Source: Yeosuana sp043876835 (GTDB lineage Bacteria; Bacteroidota; Bacteroidia; Flavobacteriales; Flavobacteriaceae). From it: a DNA stretch of 64,000 nt. The position numbers and the translations under genes were made by a program. A model generated the notes under the pieces. That model had not been told where the DNA came from, did no database searches, and saw only the letters and a list, made by a program, of their open reading frames with translations. Shown one piece after another: positions 52,501 through 60,526 of this stretch (positions within the stretch are counted from its first letter, which is position 1; the number at the start of each line of letters is the position of its first letter). Where the stretch lies: contig NZ_JBAWJZ010000004.1 in assembly GCF_043876835.1 (NCBI RefSeq), positions 297,668 through 361,667 of the forward strand, given 5' to 3'.

Positions 52501-53365
52501 ATGGACAACAGATGATCATACAAATGATTTAGTTGCTGATTTAATCCATAACTATAAAATTAAAGAAAACGATTTACAAGGATCTTTAAGACGTGAGAAG
52601 TTTACAATTTCTGTTGGAGATGAATTACCTGCAGGTATTATCAAATTAGCTAAAGTATACATTGCGAAAAAACGTAAGTTAAAAGTTGGTGATAAAATGG
52701 CGGGTCGTCACGGTAACAAAGGTATCGTAGCTCGTATTGTTCGTCATGAAGATATGCCATTCTTAGAAGATGGAACACCAGTTGATATTGTATTAAATCC
52801 ACTTGGAGTACCATCGCGTATGAATATTGGACAGATATATGAAACTGTACTTGGTTGGGCTGGACAAAAATTAGGTCGCACATTTGCAACACCTATTTTT
52901 GATGGTGCTACTTTAGATCAAATTAATGAGTTGACAGATGAAGCTGGAATTCCAAGATTTGGCCATACATACTTATATGATGGAGGAACTGGTGAACGTT
53001 TTGACCAACCGGCAACCGTTGGAGTTATCTATATGTTGAAATTAGGACATATGGTTGATGATAAAATGCACGCTCGTTCTATAGGACCTTACTCATTAAT
53101 TACTCAACAACCTTTAGGTGGTAAAGCACAATTTGGAGGTCAACGTTTTGGTGAGATGGAGGTTTGGGCACTTGAAGCTTATGGTGCTTCTGCTACATTA
53201 CGTGAAATCTTAACTGTAAAATCTGATGATGTTATTGGTAGAGCTAAAACGTATGAAGCCATTGTTAAAGGAGAGCCAATGCCAGAACCTGGACTACCAG
53301 AATCTTTCAATGTGTTAATGCACGAATTGAAAGGTCTTGGATTAGACATAAGACTAGAGGAATAA
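49553..53365 (+). CDS. rpoB: DNA-directed RNA polymerase subunit beta
   Basis: 1270 residues from the ATG at 49553; a TTG directly before it is possible. The rifampicin region [23 protein letters not shown] near 472-494 carries Asp, His and Ser at the usual resistance positions, so the wild-type sensitive state is predicted. The catalytic GRHGNKG block near 1051 and the C-terminal [16 protein letters not shown], ending in [10 protein letters not shown], are complete. It forms the catalytic core with beta-prime. Confidence 0.98.
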   Translation: [1270 protein letters not shown]

Positions 53366-53371
53366 TATATT

Positions 53372-53398
53372 GCACATCACTTTTTTTAAGTGATGTGC
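53372..53398 (+). promoter_or_regulatory. Hairpin between rpoB and rpoC
   Basis: GCACATCACTT (53372-53382) pairs perfectly with AAGTGATGTGC (53388-53398), an 11-bp stem with a 5-nt loop. It is followed by TAAAAG rather than a T tract, so rpoC should still be transcribed; processing is the likely function. Confidence 0.6.
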
Positions 53399-53434
53399 TA
53401 AAAGTTTACAAATAATTCGATATCACCATATATT

Positions 53435-56400
53435 ATGGCAAGAAAACAAGATAAGAATACAGTACAGAGATTTAATAAAATCTCAATTGGTTTAGCATCA
53501 CCAGAATCTATTTTAGCAGAGTCTAAAGGTGAAGTTTTAAAGCCAGAAACTATCAATTATCGAACTCACAAACCAGAGAGAGATGGTTTGTTCTGTGAGC
53601 GTATTTTCGGTCCTGTTAAAGACTACGAATGTGCTTGTGGAAAATATAAAAGAATTCGCTACAAAGGTATTGTTTGTGACCGTTGTGGTGTTGAAGTAAC
53701 AGAAAAGAAAGTACGTCGTGATAGAGTAGGACACATCAATTTAGTTGTGCCAATTGCTCACATTTGGTATTTCCGTTCTTTACCAAATAAAATAGGCTAT
53801 TTATTAGGGTTACCATCTAAGAAATTAGATATGATTATTTACTACGAACGTTATGTAGTAATTCAACCAGGTAACGCAAAAAATGTTGATGGAGAGCCTT
53901 TACAACAAATGGATTTCTTAACTGAAGAAGAATATTTGAATATTCTTGAAACACTTCCGCAAGAAAACCAATATTTAGATGATCATGACCCTAACAAGTT
54001 CCTTGCTAAAATGGGAGCTGAATGTTTAATTGAGTTATTATCAAGAATTGATTTAGAAGCTTTGTCTTATGAATTACGTCATAAAGCGAACACAGAAACT
54101 TCTAAACAACGTAAAACAGAAGCGTTAAAACGTTTACAAGTTGTTGAGTCTTTACGTGAATCTAATCAAAATAGAGAAAACAGACCAGAGTGGATGATTA
54201 TGAAGGTAATTCCAATCATTCCGCCAGAATTACGTCCTTTAGTGCCGTTAGATGGTGGTCGTTTTGCTACATCAGATTTAAATGATTTATACAGAAGAGT
54301 AATTATTCGTAACAACCGTCTTAAAAGATTGGTTGAGATTAAAGCTCCTGAAGTAATTTTACGTAACGAAAAGCGTATGCTTCAAGAATCTGTAGATTCA
54401 TTATTTGACAACACACGTAAATCGTCTGCTGTAAAAACAGATTCAAACAGACCATTAAAATCACTTTCTGATTCATTAAAAGGAAAGCAAGGTCGTTTCC
54501 GTCAAAACTTACTTGGAAAACGTGTTGATTATTCTGCACGTTCTGTAATTGTTGTTGGACCAGAATTAAAATTATTTGAATGCGGATTGCCAAAAAACAT
54601 GGCTGCAGAACTTTACAAGCCTTTTGTAATTAGAAAATTAATTGAAAGAGGTATTGTAAAAACTGTAAAATCTGCTAAAAAGATTATAGATAAAAGAGAG
54701 CCAGTTGTTTGGGATATTTTGGAAAATGTTCTTAAAGGACATCCAGTATTGCTAAACCGTGCTCCTACATTACACAGATTAGGTATTCAGGCGTTCCAGC
54801 CTAAACTTATTGAAGGTAAAGCTATTCAGTTACATCCATTAGTTTGTACAGCGTTTAATGCGGATTTTGATGGTGACCAGATGGCGGTTCATTTACCATT
54901 AGGGCCAGAAGCTATTTTAGAATGTCAACTATTAATGTTGGCATCTCATAATATCTTAAACCCTGCCAATGGTTCTCCAGTAACGGTACCTTCTCAAGAC
55001 ATGGTACTTGGGTTATATTATATGACCAAAGAACGAAAGTCTACACCAGAGGCACCAGTTAAAGGAGAAGGGTTAACTTTCTATGCACCAGAAGAAGTAG
55101 AGATAGCTTTTAATGAAAAGAAAGTTGATTTAAATGCATCTATAAAAGTTAGAACTTTAGATATTAATGCAGATGGAAAACTTGCTCCAACTATTATTAG
55201 TACAACTGTTGGACGTGTTTTATTTAATGAAAAAGTTCCTCAAGCAGCTGGATATATTAATGAAGTACTTACCAAAAAATCTCTTAGGGACATTATTGGT
55301 AACATCTTAAAATACACGTCAGTTCCTGAAACAGCAGAATTCCTTGATGAAATTAGAACATTAGGATTTAAGTTTGCGTTCCAAGGTGGATTATCATTCA
55401 GTTTAGGTGATATTATTATTCCACCAGAAAAAGTAGATATGATTGCTGCTGCTAACAAGCAAGTAGATGGAATTATGGCTAACTATAACATGGGTCTTAT
55501 AACTAACAACGAACGTTATAACCAAGTTATTGATATATGGACTTCTACAAACGCAGCATTAACCGAGTTGTCTATGAAACGTATTCGTGAAGACCAACAA
55601 GGATTTAACTCTGTGTATATGATGCTTGATTCTGGAGCTCGTGGATCTAAAGAACAGATTCGTCAGCTTACAGGTATGCGTGGATTGATGGCGAAACCTA
55701 AAAAATCCAATGCAGGTGGTGGTGAGATTATTGAAAACCCAATTCTTTCTAACTTTAAGGAAGGACTTTCAATTTTAGAATATTTTATTTCAACTCACGG
55801 TGCTCGTAAAGGTCTTGCCGATACAGCATTAAAAACTGCCGATGCAGGTTATTTAACGCGTCGTTTGGTTGACGTTTCACAAGATGTTATTATTAACACT
55901 GAAGATTGTGGAACTTTAAGAGGTGTTGAAGTAGAGGCATTAAAGAAAAATGATGAAGTTGTAGAAACTCTTGAAGAAAGAATCGTTGGTCGTGTAGCAT
56001 TAAATGATGTTTACAACCCACTTACAGAAGAGTTATTAGTTGCTTCTGGCCAATTAATTGAAGATGATATTGCTAAAGCAATTCAAGAATCTCCAATTGA
56101 AAGTTTAGAAGTACGTTCAGCATTAACTTGTGAAGCTACAAAAGGAATTTGTGCTAAATGTTACGGTCGTAATTTAGCTACTGGAAAAATGGTTCAACGT
56201 GGAGAAGCTGTTGGTGTTGTTGCCGCGCAATCTATTGGAGAGCCAGGTACACAGTTAACACTTCGTACGTTCCACGTAGGTGGTATTGCTGGTAACATTT
56301 CAGAAGAAAACAAATTGGTAGTTAAATTTAATGGTGTAGCAGAAATTGAAGACCTTAAAACTGTTAAGGGTGAAGATAGTGAAGGAAATGCAATAGATAT

Positions 56401-57736
56401 TGTAATTTCTCGTACATCTGAATTGAAACTTATTGATAAAAAGACTGGAATTACCTTAAGTACAAATAATATTCCTTATGGTTCAACCGTATTTGTTAAA
56501 AATGGTAATGAATTAAGTAAAGGTGATGTTGTATGTTCATGGGATCCATATAACGGTGTAATTATATCTGAATTTGCTGGTCAAATTAAGTATGAAAATA
56601 TTGAACAAGGTATGACTTATCAAGTTGAAATTGATGAGCAAACAGGTTTTCAAGAAAAAGTAATATCTGAAGCAAGAAATAAACGATTAATACCAACTCT
56701 TCATGTAGAAGATGGTAAAGGAAATGTTTTACGTTCTTATAACTTACCAGTTGGAGCACATTTAATGATTGATGATGGAGAGAAAATTAAAGTTGGTAAA
56801 GTTTTAGTTAAGATTCCTCGTAAGTCAGCAAAATCTGGAGATATTACAGGAGGTTTACCACGTGTAACAGAATTGTTTGAAGCACGTAATCCTTCTAATC
56901 CAGCTGTTGTTAGTGAAATTGATGGTGTTATCTCATTTGGTAAAATTAAAAGAGGTAACCGTGAAATAGTTGTAGAATCTAAATTGGGTGAAGTTAAGAG
57001 ATACTTGGTTAAATTATCTAGTCAAATTCTTGTTCAAGAAAATGATTACGTTAAAGCAGGTATGCCACTTTCTGATGGTTCAGTAACTCCAGATGATATT
57101 TTAGATATTAAAGGACCTTCTGCAGTACAACAATACTTAGTAAATGAAGTACAAGAAGTATATCGTTTACAAGGTGTGAAAATTAACGACAAGCATTTTG
57201 AAGTTGTTGTAAGACAAATGATGCGTAAAGTAAGAATCATTGATTCTGGTGATACACTTTTCTTAGAAGATCAATTAGTGCATAAATCAGATTTTATTGA
57301 AGAAAACGATAAAATATTTGGTTTAAAAGTAATTGAAGATTCAGGAGAATCTGTAAATATGAAAGCTGGACAAATTATTACAGCTCGCCAATTAAGAGAT
57401 GAGAATTCTATTTTACGTAGAGAAGATAAGAAACTTATAGTAGCTAGAGATGCACAACCTGCAACTGCAACACCTATTTTACAAGGTATTACAAGAGCAT
57501 CTCTTCAAACAAAATCATTTATTTCAGCAGCATCTTTCCAAGAAACTACAAAAGTTTTAAACGAAGCAGCTGTTGCAGCTAAGATAGATGATCTTGAAGG
57601 ACTAAAAGAAAACGTAATTGTTGGACATAGAATACCAGCTGGAACCGGTTTGCGTAGATATAGCAACATTATAGTTGGTTCTAAAGAAGAGTTTGATGAA
57701 ATGATGCAAGCTAGAAAAGAAGTAAATTATAATTAA
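53435..57736 (+). CDS. rpoC: DNA-directed RNA polymerase subunit beta-prime
   Basis: 1433 residues. The N-terminal zinc site uses Cys66, Cys68, Cys81 and Cys84. The metal-binding NADFDGDQMAVH at 475-486 supplies the three catalytic aspartates. The second zinc site (CEATKGICAKCYGRN near 898-912) and the trigger-loop region GEPGTQLTLRTFHVGG are intact. It lies 69 nt after rpoB across a strong hairpin and is closed by a terminator. Confidence 0.98.
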   Translation: MARKQDKNTVQRFNKISIGLASPESILAESKGEVLKPETINYRTHKPERDGLFCERIFGPVKDYECACGKYKRIRYKGIVCDRCGVEVTEKKVRRDRVGHINLVVPIAHIWYFRSLPNKIGYLLGLPSKKLDMIIYYERYVVIQPGNAKNVDGEPLQQMDFLTEEEYLNILETLPQENQYLDDHDPNKFLAKMGAECLIELLSRIDLEALSYELRHKANTETSKQRKTEALKRLQVVESLRESNQNRENRPEWMIMKVIPIIPPELRPLVPLDGGRFATSDLNDLYRRVIIRNNRLKRLVEIKAPEVILRNEKRMLQESVDSLFDNTRKSSAVKTDSNRPLKSLSDSLKGKQGRFRQNLLGKRVDYSARSVIVVGPELKLFECGLPKNMAAELYKPFVIRKLIERGIVKTVKSAKKIIDKREPVVWDILENVLKGHPVLLNRAPTLHRLGIQAFQPKLIEGKAIQLHPLVCTAFNADFDGDQMAVHLPLGPEAILECQLLMLASHNILNPANGSPVTVPSQDMVLGLYYMTKERKSTPEAPVKGEGLTFYAPEEVEIAFNEKKVDLNASIKVRTLDINADGKLAPTIISTTVGRVLFNEKVPQAAGYINEVLTKKSLRDIIGNILKYTSVPETAEFLDEIRTLGFKFAFQGGLSFSLGDIIIPPEKVDMIAAANKQVDGIMANYNMGLITNNERYNQVIDIWTSTNAALTELSMKRIREDQQGFNSVYMMLDSGARGSKEQIRQLTGMRGLMAKPKKSNAGGGEIIENPILSNFKEGLSILEYFISTHGARKGLADTALKTADAGYLTRRLVDVSQDVIINTEDCGTLRGVEVEALKKNDEVVETLEERIVGRVALNDVYNPLTEELLVASGQLIEDDIAKAIQESPIESLEVRSALTCEATKGICAKCYGRNLATGKMVQRGEAVGVVAAQSIGEPGTQLTLRTFHVGGIAGNISEENKLVVKFNGVAEIEDLKTVKGEDSEGNAIDIVISRTSELKLIDKKTGITLSTNNIPYGSTVFVKNGNELSKGDVVCSWDPYNGVIISEFAGQIKYENIEQGMTYQVEIDEQTGFQEKVISEARNKRLIPTLHVEDGKGNVLRSYNLPVGAHLMIDDGEKIKVGKVLVKIPRKSAKSGDITGGLPRVTELFEARNPSNPAVVSEIDGVISFGKIKRGNREIVVESKLGEVKRYLVKLSSQILVQENDYVKAGMPLSDGSVTPDDILDIKGPSAVQQYLVNEVQEVYRLQGVKINDKHFEVVVRQMMRKVRIIDSGDTLFLEDQLVHKSDFIEENDKIFGLKVIEDSGESVNMKAGQIITARQLRDENSILRREDKKLIVARDAQPATATPILQGITRASLQTKSFISAASFQETTKVLNEAAVAAKIDDLEGLKENVIVGHRIPAGTGLRRYSNIIVGSKEEFDEMMQARKEVNYN

Positions 57737-57742
57737 ATAGTT

Positions 57743-57776
57743 AAGATTCCCAATTTTGTTGGGAATCTTTTCTTTT
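57743..57776 (+). terminator. Intrinsic terminator of rpoBC
   Basis: AAGATTCCCAA, loop TTTTG, TTGGGAATCTT, then TTCTTTT. It stands directly after rpoC; DUF3467 follows within 20 nt. Confidence 0.8.
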
Positions 57777-57793
57777 AACTAATACCTATTACC

Positions 57794-58111
57794 ATGGCAG
57801 AAGATAATAAAGCACCTAAACCAGGACAAATTAACATCGAATTAGATGAAGCAGTAGCTGAAGGAACTTATTCAAATTTGGCAATTATTAATCATTCAGT
57901 TTCAGAATTTGTTGTAGACTTTGTTAATATTATGCCTGGAGTTCCTAAAAATAAAGTGAAGGCTAGAATTATTTTAACGCCGCAACATGCTAAGCGTTTA
58001 CTTAAAGCTTTAGGAGAAAATATTTCAAGATTTGAAAGTGCTCATGGAGAAATTAAAGATTATGAACAACCTCCAATACCTTTAAATTTTGGACCAACTG
58101 GTCAAGCATAA
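57794..58111 (+). CDS. DUF3467 family protein
   Basis: 105 residues. INIELDEAVAEGTYSNLAIINHSVSEFVVDFVNIMPG near 14-50 and KARIILTPQHAKRLLKAL near 56-73 are the DUF3467 landmarks. The family is common next to rpoC in Bacteroidota, with unknown function. No membrane segments or signal are present. It may be expressed by read-through of the rpoC terminator. Confidence 0.85.
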   Translation: MAEDNKAPKPGQINIELDEAVAEGTYSNLAIINHSVSEFVVDFVNIMPGVPKNKVKARIILTPQHAKRLLKALGENISRFESAHGEIKDYEQPPIPLNFGPTGQA

Positions 58112-58117
58112 AACATT

Positions 58118-58155
58118 AAAAAGCCCATTGAAATATTTCAATGGGCTTTTTCTTT
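58118..58155. terminator. Bidirectional intrinsic terminator
   Basis: AAAAAGCCCATTGAAAT and ATTTCAATGGGCTTTTT form a long perfect stem with T tracts on both sides. It serves DUF3467 on the plus strand and the iron-sulfur gene on the minus strand. Confidence 0.85.
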
Positions 58156-58177
58156 AAAAACACTTTTAAATAGAAAT

Positions 58178-58414
58178 TTAACTAGCCTTCTTATTGTTGT
58201 TGTTATTTCTGTATTTTAATGCTCCAGAAGGGCATTTTCTAATTTGATTAATAACAGTATTGGTTTCAGCATTATCAAGATTTATCCAAGGAATAATTGA
58301 TGTTCTAAAAACACTTGATAATTCTTTAGCGCATTTTTCTGCATGAATACAAATGCATGGCTCGTACGTTACAGTAATTTCATCATTACTGAATTCATTA
58401 GTATAAGAATCCAT
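58178..58414 (-). CDS. (4Fe-4S)-binding protein, Fer4_19 type
   Basis: 78 residues. The pattern CICIHAEKCAKEL near 20-32 and RKCPSGALKY near 59-68 matches the short Fer4_19/CDGSH-associated divergent iron-sulfur family, with the Cys residues spaced to hold one cluster. There is an Asn/Lys-rich tail. Function is unknown; electron transfer or cluster storage is possible. Confidence 0.7.
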   Translation of the reverse strand: MDSYTNEFSNDEITVTYEPCICIHAEKCAKELSSVFRTSIIPWINLDNAETNTVINQIRKCPSGALKYRNNNNNKKAS

Positions 58415-58544
58415 AGGCGTTCATAATTTGGGGTTATGAATTTATTAAAATCGTAAAATAAATAGTTTAAATTAATAAATCAATATTTTTAAAAGACAAA
58501 TATTAAGAATACTTCAAAAACATAAAAATATTTTCGTTAACTGG

Positions 58545-60131
58545 TTAAAATTCAGAGGTAAAATGAAATTTTATACTTGGATATTTTTGTTCTGTCATTT
58601 GTAATGAAAAGGCTGAATCTGCTAAAAACACCAATTGATTTTGTTTGTCCTTTGCCAAATATCGTTGTTTAACTCTAATAAATTCTTTGTATTCATCAGT
58701 TTTTGAACCTTTAGGATCGACCCAACAAGCTTTATAAACATTTAAGTTTTCGTAAGTACATTTAGCACCATATTCATGCTCTAAACGATATTGAATCACT
58801 TCATATTGAAGTGCTCCAACAGTACCAATAACTTTTCTTCCATTTAACTCCAAGGTGAATAACTGGGCAACACCTTCATCCATTAGCTGGTCTATACCTT
58901 TAAAAAGTTGCTTCGATTTTAATGGGTCAGCATTATTTATATACCTAAAATGTTCTGGAGAAAAACTTGGAACACCTTTATAATTAATAAGTTCTCCTTC
59001 AGTTAAAGTGTCTCCTATTTTAAAATTTCCTGTATCGTGCAATCCTACAATATCACCAGCATATGAGATGTCTACTATTTCTTTTTTCTCAGCAAAAAAT
59101 GCGTTAGGACTTGAAAATTTTAATTTTTTTCCTTGTCTAACATGCAAGTAAGGTGTATTTCTTTTAAATACTCCCGAAACAATTTTAACAAAGGCTAAAC
59201 GGTCACGGTGATTAGGATCCATATTAGCATGAATTTTAAAAACAAACCCTGTAAACTTATCTTCATCTGGTTTTACTAAACGCTCCTCGCTTTGTTTAGG
59301 TCTGGGTTGAGGCGCAATTTGAACAAAGCAATCTAATAATTCCCTTACACCAAAATTATTTAAGGCAGACCCAAAAAATACTGGTTGTATAAGGCCTTCC
59401 AAATAGTCTTCTTTGTTAAACTGTGGATAAATTCCATCAACCAATTCTAAATTTTCACGTAATGCAATAGCTGCCTTATCACCAACAATTTTATTAAGTT
59501 CAGAAGATTCTAAATCAGAAATTTCTATAGTTTCTTCAATGTTTTTTCTGCTGTCTCCACTAAAAAGATTGATATTCTTTTCCCAGATATTATAAATTCC
59601 TTTAAAATCATAACCCATTCCTATAGGAAAACTTAATGGTACAACTTTTAAGCCTAACTTTTGTTCAACTTCATCCAGTAAATCAAAAGCATCTTTTCCT
59701 TCTCTGTCTAATTTATTAATGAAAACAATCATAGGAATGTTTCGCATTCTACAAACTTCTACAAGCTTTTCGGTTTGCTCTTCAACACCTTTGGCAACGT
59801 CAATCACAACAATAACGCTGTCAACAGCAGTAAGAGTTCTAAAAGTATCTTCAGCAAAATCTTTATGGCCAGGTGTGTCTAAAATATTAATTTTTGTTCC
59901 TTCATATTCAAAAGCCAAAACAGAAGTAGCCACAGAAATTCCACGTTGGCGCTCAATTTCCATGAAGTCACTCGTAGCACCTTTTTTAATTTTATTGCTT
60001 TTTACCGCACCTGCTTCTTGAATAGCTCCACCAAAAAGCAACAGTTTTTCGGTTAAAGTTGTTTTACCTGCATCAGGATGTGATATTATCCCAAAGGTTC
60101 TTCTTCTGTTTATTTCTTTAATAAAACTCAT
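58545..60131 (-). CDS. prfC: Peptide chain release factor 3
   Basis: 528 residues. The GTPase domain contains ISHPDAGKTTLTEKLL near 16-31, GATSDFMEIERQRGISVATSV near 51-71, DTPGHKDFAEDT near 85-96 and NKLDRE near 139-144. RF3 removes RF1/RF2 from the ribosome after termination. The domain length and the C-terminal RF3-specific region (QLVFLADSAFSLQMTEQKYP) are normal. It complements tmRNA and TypA as translation-quality genes in this window. Confidence 0.96.
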   Translation of the reverse strand: MSFIKEINRRRTFGIISHPDAGKTTLTEKLLLFGGAIQEAGAVKSNKIKKGATSDFMEIERQRGISVATSVLAFEYEGTKINILDTPGHKDFAEDTFRTLTAVDSVIVVIDVAKGVEEQTEKLVEVCRMRNIPMIVFINKLDREGKDAFDLLDEVEQKLGLKVVPLSFPIGMGYDFKGIYNIWEKNINLFSGDSRKNIEETIEISDLESSELNKIVGDKAAIALRENLELVDGIYPQFNKEDYLEGLIQPVFFGSALNNFGVRELLDCFVQIAPQPRPKQSEERLVKPDEDKFTGFVFKIHANMDPNHRDRLAFVKIVSGVFKRNTPYLHVRQGKKLKFSSPNAFFAEKKEIVDISYAGDIVGLHDTGNFKIGDTLTEGELINYKGVPSFSPEHFRYINNADPLKSKQLFKGIDQLMDEGVAQLFTLELNGRKVIGTVGALQYEVIQYRLEHEYGAKCTYENLNVYKACWVDPKGSKTDEYKEFIRVKQRYLAKDKQNQLVFLADSAFSLQMTEQKYPSIKFHFTSEF

Positions 60132-60526
60132 AATCTTTATTCCAAATCGGTTGCAAAGATAGTATTAATAATTTCAAAAATGTGATGGTTTCAAAAGGTA
60201 TTGCTTCCCTGCATTCAATAGTGTTTTATGAAAACTAAGCGATCTATTGACCGAAAATCAACAAAGGTATTTTAAATTTGATGGAAATCAATAATAGTCT
60301 TAGTAAAAACTTCTCCTCAACTTTTTTATAAAATATTTTCTTACAAAAAATTTTGAAAATGTTGAAAAAATGTTTAGCTTAACAAAAATTAACAAGACTT
60401 TTCTAGTAATTTGAATGAATAATATTAAGATAAAATGATATAGAAATACATACAAATCTACAGAGAGGCGGTCTCAGACACTTTTTATTTAAAAAAAGAA
60501 TATGATTTAAATTAAAACAACCTACA
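60132..60526 (-). other. 395-nt gap with prfC promoter element and no gene
   Basis: No coding frame of note was found. A minus-strand TATCTTTG (60161-60154) fits the -7 element of prfC. CAAAGGTA (about 60261-60268) and TAAATTTG (about 60272-60279) are further -7-like matches on the minus and plus strands. The long A/T-rich stretch 60300-60470 shows no clear structure. The surface gene therefore has a long untranslated leader or an unrecognised promoter. Confidence 0.5.
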
